Below, one piece after another: positions 36,903 to 45,653 of a stretch of 64,000 bases of DNA. The position numbers and the translations under genes were made by a program. Within the stretch, counting starts at the first letter, position 1. Each line of letters opens with the position of its first letter. Source of the stretch: Sphaerospermopsis sp. SIO1G1 (GTDB lineage: Bacteria > Cyanobacteriota > Cyanobacteriia > Cyanobacteriales > Nostocaceae); assembly GCA_010672785.1 (NCBI GenBank), contig JAAHFX010000006.1, forward strand, positions 249,574 to 313,573, given 5' to 3'. The notes under the pieces are model-generated. The model had not been told where the DNA came from and searched no databases. It saw nothing but the letters and a program-made list of their open reading frames with translations.

Positions 36903-38198
36903 TTACTCATTACGAACCCTTTGTAATAAATAAGTAATCATTTCACCCTTGCCTTTAATTTCTACCACACCACGTTTTTCTAAAATATATTTTTCTTTTA
37001 AGAAATGATAGCTCTTTTCACTCACCTGAATGCAACCAGGTATTCCATGAGATTCCATTCTACTAGCTGTATTAACTGTATCACCCCACAAATCATAGGC
37101 AAACTTTTTTAAACCTATTACCCCCGCCACTACTGGCCCTGTACTAATACCAATTCTAATTCTAAATGATTGGTTTTGTTCTCGGTTAAATTGTGCTAGT
37201 GCTTCCTGCATATCTAAAGCCATATTTGCTATCGCTATAGCGTGATCACTGCGATGTTTTGGTAAACCTGCAACTGCCATATAAGCATCACCAATTGTTT
37301 TAATTTTTTCGACTCCATGTTGTTCTGCTAATTCATCAAATAAACAAAAAATCTCGTTGAGTAATTCCACTAATTGTGGTGGTGGTGTTCGGCTAGAAAG
37401 TTCTGTAAAACCAACAATGTCTGCAAATAAAACTGTAACTTCTAAAAAACTATCTGCGATGGTTGTAGGTTGTTGCTTTAACTGTTCAGCTATAACTTGG
37501 GGCAGGATATTTAACAGTAATTTGTCAGATTGTTGTTGTGCTAATCGTAATTTTTGTCTGGATCTAAATTCTTTTTTTCGCAATTTTTCATATAAATACA
37601 CGGAAAAGATACAAATTAACCCTGTCCAAAATAAATAAATGCCATTCTCTATATAAAAATATGGTTTATTCCTAAATGTAGGATTATAAATTATGTATAA
37701 TATTAAATAGCAAATAAATGTCCCTATTTGAGATATTAAATGATAACGCCATAAAACAGGAATCATTGTTGCTTGTGTAATAAATACTAAATTCCAGATA
37801 TTATAAAAAGGTTCAACAAAATTAAATAAAATAGCTGTAGAAATTTGTAAAACACAGGTAACAGACCAAGATAAAGTTAAAAATAAAATATGTGGATAAA
37901 GTTTACCAAGTTTTGTTTTACAAAATACCCAACATAAAAAAATAAAAGATTCTATAACTACACCAATTCTGAAAGCGTGAATTTTACCATCTATAGACTG
38001 ATTATTCCAAATAAAAAATGTTGTCAACGTTAATCCTACAATTAACATGATTTTTGTTTGCAATTGTAGACGTTTTAGAATAAAGATTCGCCGTTGATCT
38101 TTGTAGGATTCAACCTTAGTTACATCTCCTGTTAAATCTGATATCTCAGAATTAAATAGTGCTTCTATTTGGTTAATAAATTTTCTTTTAGAATTCAT
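36903..38198 (-). CDS. Membrane-bound class III adenylate cyclase
   Basis: A 431-residue protein: about six membrane helices in residues 45-205, a short linker (KEFRSRQKLRLAQQQSDKLL), then a class III cyclase domain (about 240-430). Catalytic features are LFADIVGFTELS with the metal-binding Asp near 257, the purine Lys in KIKTIGDAYMAVAGLP near 300, the second metal Asp region, and YDLWGDTVNTASRM. The Asp in YDLWG is the adenine-specifying type, unlike the Cys of guanylate cyclases, so ATP is the likely substrate. There is no GAF or PAS domain; the sensor must be the membrane part. Signals in this group include light, ions or CO2, not decided by sequence. Confidence 0.9.
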   Translation of the reverse strand: MNSKRKFINQIEALFNSEISDLTGDVTKVESYKDQRRIFILKRLQLQTKIMLIVGLTLTTFFIWNNQSIDGKIHAFRIGVVIESFIFLCWVFCKTKLGKLYPHILFLTLSWSVTCVLQISTAILFNFVEPFYNIWNLVFITQATMIPVLWRYHLISQIGTFICYLILYIIYNPTFRNKPYFYIENGIYLFWTGLICIFSVYLYEKLRKKEFRSRQKLRLAQQQSDKLLLNILPQVIAEQLKQQPTTIADSFLEVTVLFADIVGFTELSSRTPPPQLVELLNEIFCLFDELAEQHGVEKIKTIGDAYMAVAGLPKHRSDHAIAIANMALDMQEALAQFNREQNQSFRIRIGISTGPVVAGVIGLKKFAYDLWGDTVNTASRMESHGIPGCIQVSEKSYHFLKEKYILEKRGVVEIKGKGEMITYLLQRVRNE

Positions 38199-38426
38199 AT
38201 CATGTTTGCTTTAATACTTTTTAAATCTGTAAACGTAGACAAAATGCAAAAGTTATAACAAGTTATTAGTTAAACATGATATCATGAGCATTCTAGATTA
38301 TAAGTAGTAATAAAAATCAGCATTCAGCTTCTTAAAGCATATATTCTGATTAGGGTTTAAGTTTTAAATTTATTTTCATCACCCTCAAAACTACTAAAAA
38401 CTTGAATAGTTAGGAGACAACCTAAC
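38199..38426. other. Divergent intergenic region with probable promoters
   Basis: 228 bp between the cyclase (leftward) and XPB-like (rightward) genes. AT-rich, with no repeat family except the small inverted repeat at the start of the XPB gene. It should hold both promoters. Confidence 0.45.
38409..38426 (+). promoter_or_regulatory. Ribosome binding site within a small inverted repeat
   Basis: GTTAGG-AGACAA-CCTAAC ends directly before the ATG at 38427. The AGGAG ribosome site (38412-38416) lies in the left arm, so a 6-bp hairpin could cover it. The ribosome site is otherwise among the strongest in the window and fixes the start of the XPB gene. Confidence 0.5.
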
Positions 38427-40043
38427 ATGGGTCGTAACTCTACTCTAATTTTTGATCGTGGTACGTTAATTTTACATCCTCCTCCACGCTGTAAGGCTTG
38501 GATAAATTTTGCTACCTGGGATGACAGAATTGAAAAATTCCGTATTCCTGCAATTAAATATCGTAGCTTAGTAGAAGCACTGCAAGAGCAAGATAGCTAT
38601 TTTGTAGACGAGGCTAAGGAATTTTATCCTTTGGAGTTGATACCCAGTTTGGAAATGACCCCTTACCCCCATCAAAGTGAGGCTTTAGCAGCTTGGAAGT
38701 TAGCGGGTAGGCAGGGGGTTGTTGTCCTACCAACGGCAGCAGGAAAGACATATTTAGCGCAGATGGCTATGCAAGCTACACCCCGCACTACCTTAATTGT
38801 TGTGCCAACCTTAGACTTGATGCACCAATGGTATGCACATTTAACAGCAGCGTTTCCGGATATGGAGTTGGGTTTGTTGGGCGGTGGTTCAAGGGATAAA
38901 AGTCCTATTTTAGTGGCCACCTATGATAGTGCAGCCATTCATGCAGAAAATTTAGGTAACAAATATGCCCTGATAATTTTTGATGAATGTCACCATTTAC
39001 CTACGGATTTTAACCGAGTAATTGCGGAATATGCAATCGCACCATATCGTTTGGGACTTTCTGCGACACCAGAACGCACAGATGGTAAACATACTGATTT
39101 AGATATTCTGATTGGTAAAGAAGTTTATCGTCAACGGGCAGAAGATTTAGCCGGTAAGGCCTTAGCTTCCCATCAAGTTGTACAAATTAAGGTGAAATTA
39201 TCTCAATTAGAACGGGAAAAATATAATCAATTAATTCAAACCCGCAATGATTTTCTGAAACAATCTCGTATATCTTTAGGCAGTTTACAAGGTTGGCAAA
39301 CTTTCGTCAAAATGAGTGCGCGATCGCAAACTGGACGTAGGGCAATGTTAGCACATCGTCAAGCGAAAGAAATTGCTTTAGGAACTGATGGTAAATTAAG
39401 AATATTAGTAGATTTATTAGCAGAACATTACCCCGAAAGGGTATTAATTTTCACCGCTGATAACACCACAGTTTATCGCATTTCCCAAGAGTTATTAATT
39501 CCAGCAATTACCCATCAAACTCCTGTTAAAGAAAGGCATGAAATTTTAACTAAATTTAAGGAGGGTATTTATAATTGTTTGGTTGCTTCTCATGTTTTAA
39601 ATGAGGGTGTTGATGTTCCGGCTGCATCTGTGGCAATTATTCTTTCTGGTACTGGTTCAGCTAGGGAATATGTACAGCGTTTGGGTAGAGTTTTACGTAA
39701 GGGAAATATTGAAAATAAACAGGCTATTTTATATGAAGTTATTGCCGAAGATACCAGTGAGGAGGGAACTTCCGCTAGAAGGAGAGGTTTAAAAGGTGTT
39801 CAACCACAAAAATATAATGAACTAGAAGATAAGAATGAAAAGAAACTAGAAAATAATCAGCAGCCCAGAAAAAGTAATTTACGAGTTATTTATGGAAATG
39901 GAGAAGAAAGAAACTCTAAAGCTGCTGAACAGTTAGAAATTAATTATTCAACTAATAAAAATCAACAAAAAGATGTTAACAACGGAGTTACTGATCCACC
40001 GTCAAAACGGCGAGGAAATCATCCCGAAGAGACTGAAACTTGA
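38427..40043 (+). CDS. XPB-like superfamily 2 DNA helicase
   Basis: A 538-residue SF2 helicase resembling archaeal/eukaryotic XPB. The N-terminal 70 residues (RGTLILHPPP, WDDRIEKFRIPAIKYRSLVEAL, FVDEAKEFYPLEL) look like the XPB damage-recognition module. The helicase follows, with Q-motif-like PYPHQSEALAAW, Walker A PTAAGKT at 102-108, DECHH at 186-190, SATPER at 212-217, and motif VI YVQRLGRVLRKG near 415-426. The C-terminal 60 residues are low-complexity and basic/acidic. In archaea XPB pairs with the nuclease Bax1 in excision repair; a Bax1-like gene overlaps this gene by 71 bp. A strong AGGAG ribosome site precedes the ATG. This is probably one operon with the next gene. Confidence 0.88.
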   Translation: MGRNSTLIFDRGTLILHPPPRCKAWINFATWDDRIEKFRIPAIKYRSLVEALQEQDSYFVDEAKEFYPLELIPSLEMTPYPHQSEALAAWKLAGRQGVVVLPTAAGKTYLAQMAMQATPRTTLIVVPTLDLMHQWYAHLTAAFPDMELGLLGGGSRDKSPILVATYDSAAIHAENLGNKYALIIFDECHHLPTDFNRVIAEYAIAPYRLGLSATPERTDGKHTDLDILIGKEVYRQRAEDLAGKALASHQVVQIKVKLSQLEREKYNQLIQTRNDFLKQSRISLGSLQGWQTFVKMSARSQTGRRAMLAHRQAKEIALGTDGKLRILVDLLAEHYPERVLIFTADNTTVYRISQELLIPAITHQTPVKERHEILTKFKEGIYNCLVASHVLNEGVDVPAASVAIILSGTGSAREYVQRLGRVLRKGNIENKQAILYEVIAEDTSEEGTSARRRGLKGVQPQKYNELEDKNEKKLENNQQPRKSNLRVIYGNGEERNSKAAEQLEINYSTNKNQQKDVNNGVTDPPSKRRGNHPEETET

Positions 40044-41190
40044 TCATAAAAATGTAGACTTAGCTAATGAATTGATCGGTTTTTTTCAAGCAGCTTTAGG
40101 TAAGTCTCAAGGTATGCTGGAAAAACATTTAGCTGATTTTGAAGGGGATTCTACTGATTATCGGATGAAGCGAGGGTTAGCTTACATTTTAAAAAGTAGT
40201 TTTTGTACTTTTGAAATAGTTAGTCCCCTTGAACCTGTGATGTTAAGAGAACGAGTTTTTTCCTTAGCTGCCAAATCTATTCCTAGTAGAGAACAAACAG
40301 GTATAGTTTTTAATCAACTTGCTAATCAATTAAGTCAGGAATTAAAACGAGAAGTCTTACCCATTCATATCCAAAATGGCTTATATGCTGATTTATCAGA
40401 AAATAAAATTTTAACTAATTTTGATGATCCCACAGCAGAAGAATTATTACATCGTTATAATTTATCTCAAGTACAAGGAGTATTTTATAAAGCAACTCAG
40501 TTAATATTAAATGCCCATCGTAATGTTCCTGGAGAATATAAATTATTATTTCGTTATTTAAAGCTGTTTCAATTAATGGCTTATATTGAAGGAGACGCGG
40601 ATCATGGTTTTACTATTACTATTGATGGTCCAACAAGCCTATTTAATCCTAGCACCCGTTACGGACTAGCGATCGCTAAATTAATTCCCGCCTTACTTCA
40701 TGTCACAAAATGGAGTTTAGCTGCTACTTTACAAATTAAAGATTTCTATACAAATGAATGGAAAATTGGCAGATTTACCCTCAATTCCGAATGTGGTTTA
40801 GTCTCCCACTATTCCAAAGGTAAACCCTATGACAGTATGATAGAAAAGTCTTTTGCAGATAAATGGGAGAAGTTAAAAACAGCATGGATTTTAGAAAGAG
40901 AAGTAGATTTAATTCCCATTCCTGGTAGTGTCATGATTCCTGATTTTCGTCTAGTTCATCCCGATGGGAGAACCTTTTTATTAGAAATAGTTGGATATTG
41001 GCGGCCAGAATATTTACAAAAGAAGTTTTATCAAGTTAATAGAGGTAATTGCGAGAATTTGATTCTAGCTATTTCCGAAAGATTGAATCTAGAAAAAGCA
41101 GGTGTAAAATTAGATAATGTCCCCGCTAAAATAGTTTGGTTTAAGGAAAAACTATTACCCAAATCTGTTTTAGAAATAATTGATAACTGA
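39973..41190 (+). CDS. Bax1-like (DUF790) nuclease
   Basis: A 405-residue DUF790 protein beginning MLTTELLIHRQNGEEIIPKR, the family's usual start; the ATG lies inside the upstream helicase gene, a 71-bp overlap in another frame. In archaea the family member Bax1 is a structure-specific nuclease acting with XPB. The probable catalytic motif is PDF (Pro323-Asp324) and, after 13 residues, Glu338 in LLEIVGYW followed by RPEYLQKK, a PD-(D/E)xK-like arrangement. The N-terminal two thirds are helical (KLDHKNVDLANELIGFF; YILKSSFCTFE). The last codons ATTGATAACTGA already belong to an STRR unit, so a repeat array supplies the stop codon. The tight overlap implies co-translation. Confidence 0.88.
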   Translation: MLTTELLIHRQNGEEIIPKRLKLDHKNVDLANELIGFFQAALGKSQGMLEKHLADFEGDSTDYRMKRGLAYILKSSFCTFEIVSPLEPVMLRERVFSLAAKSIPSREQTGIVFNQLANQLSQELKREVLPIHIQNGLYADLSENKILTNFDDPTAEELLHRYNLSQVQGVFYKATQLILNAHRNVPGEYKLLFRYLKLFQLMAYIEGDADHGFTITIDGPTSLFNPSTRYGLAIAKLIPALLHVTKWSLAATLQIKDFYTNEWKIGRFTLNSECGLVSHYSKGKPYDSMIEKSFADKWEKLKTAWILEREVDLIPIPGSVMIPDFRLVHPDGRTFLLEIVGYWRPEYLQKKFYQVNRGNCENLILAISERLNLEKAGVKLDNVPAKIVWFKEKLLPKSVLEIIDN

Positions 41191-41264
41191 TAACTGATAA
41201 CTGATAACTGATAACTGATAACTGATAACTGATAACTGATAATTGATAACTGATAACTGATAAC
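41181..41264. repeat. STRR array of twelve TGATAAC units
   Basis: Twelve near-perfect TGATAAC heptamers (one TGATAAT) begin in the last codons of the Bax1-like gene and end 2 bp before the stop codon of the convergent Rpn-type gene. The array separates two converging genes without room for a terminator. Confidence 0.95.
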
Positions 41265-41266
41265 TT

Positions 41267-42265
41267 TTAATTGTCGCTGCTCAAATTGTTATTAATTACT
41301 TGTTCAAACTCTACTAAAGAATTAACACTAACAGTAGATAGAAGTAAATTTTCCAAGACAGACATATCATCAACTTGATTAATACTTGTCATCAAATCAT
41401 CTGGTAAATTATCAAAGCGATTGAGAAGAATTTTGATAATATCTTGTTTACGAGTTTCTTTAGCTCCTATTTTTTGACCTATTTCCTGCCCGATTTCTTG
41501 ACCGATTTTCTGACCTTTTTCTAATGCCATTTCTTCAATTGTACTTAAAAAAGGCATATTTTGCTCCTGTTCGTATTGATTCAGTTTACTTTTAAATTCT
41601 AGTTCTAGTTGGGGTGGTAATTTCATCATTTTGTCAATGAATTTACCTAAGTTGATGATATCAAATTTAGTTAAACCCCTTTCATATAAACTTCTCACTA
41701 AATTCCATTTCCATTGTTCTCTTGCCGTTAAATTGCTAGTAGTCGCTTTGGTTTTCAAATGAGCCATAACCACTGTTGCAAAAATGTTGTCACTAGTTTC
41801 TAAATCCTCCCATTGATAATCTAAGAGTTTTACTGTACTGAAAGTCATTGTCACTTGGCTTTCTCTAATTCCATATTCATAAGAATTTGGTCGCCAAGTT
41901 TTACTTTCATCTCCTAGTATAGCTAAACTGATGACGGGTTTGTTATATAAATCAAAAGCGCGATAATTATAGATAAACATTCGCATGGGGAATTCCTTAT
42001 CATATTGGCTTTGAACTTCAATATGAATCAAAATCCATACTTCTTGACCTTCTAGTAACCAAACCTTATATAATTTATCAGCATAGCGTTTTTCAGTTTG
42101 GGAAGATGCTGTAATTTGCTCTAATTCTTTATCCAGGGAAACGGGGGGTTGTTTCCAGTCAATTTGTTGATGAAGATTTGGGTAAAAGAAGGTTAAAAAA
42201 TCTTCAAAGTATTCTGATATTGCCTCTTTCCATGTTTCATCATAATTCGCGGTAGTTTCAGTCAT
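41267..42265 (-). CDS. Rpn-family (PD-(D/E)xK) recombination-promoting nuclease-like protein
   Basis: A 332-residue protein of the cyanobacterial Rpn/transposase_31-like family, which holds a PD-(D/E)xK nuclease fold. Visible: WKEAISEYFEDFLTFFYPN near 12-30, the nuclease core YADKLYKVWLLEGQEVWILI then HIEVQSQYDKEFPMRMFIYN (the E and Q/K positions), RAFDLYNKPVISLAILGD, and a GRESQ-like variant. The C-terminal half has short GQ(K/E)IG repeats (about 245-262) and a helical tail ending LLSTVSVNSLVEFEQVIN. Families of this kind are multi-copy in Nostocales. Function in the host is undetermined; a role in genome rearrangement or defence is inference. Confidence 0.85.
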   Translation of the reverse strand: MTETTANYDETWKEAISEYFEDFLTFFYPNLHQQIDWKQPPVSLDKELEQITASSQTEKRYADKLYKVWLLEGQEVWILIHIEVQSQYDKEFPMRMFIYNYRAFDLYNKPVISLAILGDESKTWRPNSYEYGIRESQVTMTFSTVKLLDYQWEDLETSDNIFATVVMAHLKTKATTSNLTAREQWKWNLVRSLYERGLTKFDIINLGKFIDKMMKLPPQLELEFKSKLNQYEQEQNMPFLSTIEEMALEKGQKIGQEIGQEIGQKIGAKETRKQDIIKILLNRFDNLPDDLMTSINQVDDMSVLENLLLSTVSVNSLVEFEQVINNNLSSDN

Positions 42266-42438
42266 TCAGCACCTGGAAAAAATTAATTGGGTATTTTCTG
42301 TAACGCACATTATAGCAACATACTTTTTTCTATTCCCTGGAAAAGTAGTTACCAAAACTGTAACGGTGATAAAATTATTACTTCTCAAGAGTATTCTAAG
42401 TAAATAGGAATAAGTCTTGTGAGAATGAGGATTTAATT

Positions 42439-44451
42439 ATGTCTTACCCCATACCCTCCAAACTATGGCAACGTGTCAGTATTTTATTATTAATATTACT
42501 AATTCCATCTGTAGGAACTGCTATTTTTCGTCAATCTTGGACAGTAACGGCTTTAGCTAATCAAAATAATTCCTCTCAAACTATACCAGTTAATCATCCA
42601 GAATATAAAGCATTGCAAACATTAGTGAAAAATTACAGTTGTTTAGTTTCAGTTCCCCATTTTGAAAAACTGCCTATCAACCGGACAGAATTTGCTAACA
42701 TTCTCAATGCTTGTATATCCCAAATTAATCAACTATCTAACATAGACTCTAGTTTGGTTAGTAAAGCAGATCAAAAAATACTAGAAAGTCTCAAAAAAGA
42801 ATTTGCTCCAGAATTAGCAACATTAAACATTAAGAAAGGAGAATTCGCTGATAGTAGTGATACAGTTACAGCAGAAGCAACAAGACAAAGAAAAGTTAGT
42901 GTAGGTGTAATCAGAGGAAATCAATCTACTGCTAATATGCCATTAAATTCCATAGCGCTACCTATGATGGCTAAACCTATATCTCCTCAGAATAGACGAG
43001 CTTTACCTGAACCAGAAATCAGGACAAAATTTAACACAGAAAACTATAATAGAATTGATGATAATCCTTTTAAAATAGTTAGGAATCAACCCCTTTCTAC
43101 TTTTTCTATTGATGTAGATACAGCATCCTATAGTAATGTCAGAAGATTTATTAATCAAGGACAATTACCACCAAAAGATGCAGTAAGAATTGAAGAATTA
43201 GTAAACTATTTTAGTTATGATTATCCTCAACCACAGGGAGAAAGACCTTTTTCTGTGACTACAGAAGTTACAAAAGCACCTTGGAATCCACAGCATAAAT
43301 TAGTACAGGTGGGATTACAAGGTAAGAGTTTAGAAACTAAAAACTTACCACCCAGCAATTTAGTCTTTTTAATTGATGTTTCTGGTTCTATGGGTCAACA
43401 AAATAAGTTACCCTTAGTTCAAAGGTCTTTAAAATTATTAGTTAATAAACTCAGACCGGAAGATAAAGTAACTTTAGTTGTTTATGCTGGTAATGCAGGT
43501 TTAGTTTTACCTCCTACTTCTGGAGATGAAAAATCAAAAATTATTACTGCTATTGATCGTTTGCGAGCAGGAGGTTCTACCGCAGGTGGTGAAGGGATTG
43601 AATTAGCTTATAGAATAGCTAAACAGAATTTTCTGAAATCAGGAAATAATAGAGTAATTTTGGCAACTGATGGTGATTTTAATGTTGGGGTTTCCAGTGA
43701 TGCAGAATTAACCAGATTAATTGAACAAAAACGAGAACAGGGAATTTTTCTCACAGTTCTGGGTTTTGGTACTGGTAATTATAAAGATGGGAAAATGGAA
43801 CAGTTAGCTAATCAGGGTAATGGTAATTATGCTTATATTGATACCTTATCGGAAGCTAATAAAGTTTTAGTCCATGATATTAGAGGAACTCTATTTACTA
43901 TTGCTAAGGACGTAAAAATTCAGGTGGAATTTAATCCCCAAAAAGTTCAAGCATATCGTTTAATTGGTTATGAAAATCGGGTGTTGGAAAATCAGGATTT
44001 TAATGATGATAAAAAAGATGCAGGAGAAATAGGTTCTGGACATTCTGTCACTGCATTATATGAAGTCATTCCTACCGGGGTAGAAAGTAATGTTAAATTA
44101 CCAAGTGTAGATCCTTTACGTTACCAGAATGTAAATACTCCAAATGCTAATAATGACGAAATTATGTTAGTTAAACTCCGGTATAAATCACCCCAAAGTA
44201 GTACCAGTAAATTAATTACTCAAACTATCAAAGCTCTAGATTTTCAAGCTGAAAAGAATCCATCTAATGATATCAAATTTGCTTCCGCTGTGGCAACTTT
44301 TGGGATGATTTTAAGAGATTCAGAATATAAGGGTAATGCTAATTATAATTTGGTCAAGCAATTAGCTAATTCAGGAAAGGGAGAAGATTCTGAGGGTTAT
44401 CGTAGTGAATTTATTCGCTTAGTTAGTTTATCTCAAGCAATAGATAATTAA
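42439..44451 (+). CDS. VWA-domain protein (YfbK-like, DUF3520) with SLH-like N-terminal segment
   Basis: A 670-residue exported protein. A signal or anchor (about 10-35) is followed by PEYKALQTLVKNYSCLVSVP and INRTEFANILNACISQINQL, which resembles the SLH-type N-terminus of cyanobacterial porins. The middle is disordered. From about 215 the YfbK-type N-terminal region (NQPLSTFSIDVDTASYSNVR, LPPKDAVRIEELVNYFSYDY) leads to a VWA domain with MIDAS DVSGSMG (Asp313) and GGSTAGGEGIELAYRIAK. A DUF3520 C-terminal part follows. VWA modules bind proteins through metal. It may act at the cell wall, which is inference. It starts 173 bp after the Rpn gene's start on the opposite strand. Confidence 0.85.
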   Translation: MSYPIPSKLWQRVSILLLILLIPSVGTAIFRQSWTVTALANQNNSSQTIPVNHPEYKALQTLVKNYSCLVSVPHFEKLPINRTEFANILNACISQINQLSNIDSSLVSKADQKILESLKKEFAPELATLNIKKGEFADSSDTVTAEATRQRKVSVGVIRGNQSTANMPLNSIALPMMAKPISPQNRRALPEPEIRTKFNTENYNRIDDNPFKIVRNQPLSTFSIDVDTASYSNVRRFINQGQLPPKDAVRIEELVNYFSYDYPQPQGERPFSVTTEVTKAPWNPQHKLVQVGLQGKSLETKNLPPSNLVFLIDVSGSMGQQNKLPLVQRSLKLLVNKLRPEDKVTLVVYAGNAGLVLPPTSGDEKSKIITAIDRLRAGGSTAGGEGIELAYRIAKQNFLKSGNNRVILATDGDFNVGVSSDAELTRLIEQKREQGIFLTVLGFGTGNYKDGKMEQLANQGNGNYAYIDTLSEANKVLVHDIRGTLFTIAKDVKIQVEFNPQKVQAYRLIGYENRVLENQDFNDDKKDAGEIGSGHSVTALYEVIPTGVESNVKLPSVDPLRYQNVNTPNANNDEIMLVKLRYKSPQSSTSKLITQTIKALDFQAEKNPSNDIKFASAVATFGMILRDSEYKGNANYNLVKQLANSGKGEDSEGYRSEFIRLVSLSQAIDN

Positions 44452-44463
44452 GGTTAGGAGTCA

Positions 44464-44484
44464 GGGTTTAGCAGTGCTAAACCC
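44464..44484. other. Perfect hairpin GGGTTTAGC-AGT-GCTAAACCC
   Basis: A perfect 9-bp inverted repeat with loop AGT begins 12 bp after the VWA-gene stop codon, immediately before a family A copy. No T run follows, so terminator function is uncertain. Confidence 0.6.
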
Positions 44485-44488
44485 CTAC

Positions 44489-44581
44489 AGGACTTATGCA
44501 GAAGTTACGGAAGAATGAACCACGAAGGAAGCGAAGGAAACGAAGGTAAGATGTTTACAAGAGATATTTTGCATAAGTCCT
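44489..44581. repeat. Family A element, copy 4 (variant, inverted core)
   Basis: Ends AGGACTTATGCA and TGCATAAGTCCT flank a core with ACCACGAAGGAAGCGAAGGAAACGAAGG instead of the CTCTGTGTTCTC core, showing that the inverted-repeat ends are shared by elements with different interiors. Confidence 0.8.
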
Positions 44582-44696
44582 ATTGTATTCAAAACTCAAA
44601 TAGGAGTCCTATATAATAGTAGATTTAACAGATATAATAAAATATATAAACCCCAAAACTACCAAACAAGTTAAGAATATTTCATTCAAACCAAAC

Positions 44697-45512
44697 ATGA
44701 CTACAACTTTAAATCGTTCCATTTGGAATACAGAACTTGAACTTGAACTATTTCAAAAAATTACCCAAAAATACGCACCAAACCTACCAAAACAGCGATT
44801 ACATGAAACTAAACCACCAACTACACCAGAAGAAATAGAAAAATTTTATCATTATCGTGTTGCAGGTGCTGCTCATGATTTATTTATTGTCCAAGTTTGT
44901 GCTAAAGTAATTGGCGAAATTCCTGATCCAGAATTACAATTATTCTTAAGTCAACAAATCGGAGATGATGGCGCACACGCTGCTAATACTCGTCGTCGCG
45001 CTCAGGCAATTTATGGACAAGATCCCATAGCAGATATTCAAAAACAAGTGGAAAAACATTGGGAATATATGGGAGATTTACCTGTGAGAAATTGGCAGGG
45101 TTTTTTGGCCTTTGAATTACACTATGAAATGCACATTGTTGCTTCTTTATTTATCAATGGAATCACCAGTAAAATTAGTGATCCTCAATCAGCAGAATTT
45201 TCTAAAACTAGAATTAAACCAGAAGAAGCTAGACACCGTTTAGGAGTAGTCAATTGGTGGCAAAATAAATATGAGCAAGCTTCTCCAGCTAAAAAAGCAA
45301 ATTTAGCTGCACAAGTTCTAGAAATTGATGAAGAAGCACAACAAAGAAGAAACCCATATCTCAAACAACATTGGCAACTTACCCAAGCCGCATTAGGTAC
45401 GGATATTACTGACTTACCAAAAATTTATGATGCTTGGCGAAGAGAAGTTTTGGCTTACTTTTTAGATATTCCTGTTAACCAACTTCCCCCTTTAGTCAGT
45501 GTCAATGACTAA
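44697..45512 (+). CDS. Ferritin-like domain protein
   Basis: A 271-residue, mostly helical protein in which DDGAHAANTRRRA (near residue 90), FELHYEMHIVASLF (near 142) and KPEEARHRLGVVNWW (near 175) place acidic and His residues at the spacing of a four-helix di-iron (ferritin/PaaA-like) fold. I cannot name the exact family; phenylacetyl-CoA epoxidase-type or similar oxygen-handling enzymes are possible. The metal-binding role is inference from ExxH-like pairs (EMH, ARH). The gene stands alone and starts with ATG 44697 in an AT-rich leader. The next gene is 141 bp downstream. Confidence 0.65.
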   Translation: MTTTLNRSIWNTELELELFQKITQKYAPNLPKQRLHETKPPTTPEEIEKFYHYRVAGAAHDLFIVQVCAKVIGEIPDPELQLFLSQQIGDDGAHAANTRRRAQAIYGQDPIADIQKQVEKHWEYMGDLPVRNWQGFLAFELHYEMHIVASLFINGITSKISDPQSAEFSKTRIKPEEARHRLGVVNWWQNKYEQASPAKKANLAAQVLEIDEEAQQRRNPYLKQHWQLTQAALGTDITDLPKIYDAWRREVLAYFLDIPVNQLPPLVSVND

Positions 45513-45653
45513 GAAATAACTACAGAGGAATGGGGAAATCAATCAAATAAAACCAGACAATGTTAAATTATGTATTGGCTAAGACAAATATATCTCAGAG
45601 ATGATTTATAATCTCATGACTAACAATATCTTTATGTTTAAACCCTCCTAGCC

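Noticed and set aside
44464..44484. Terminator after the VWA gene
   Set aside because: Strong hairpin but no T run; listed as a hairpin only.
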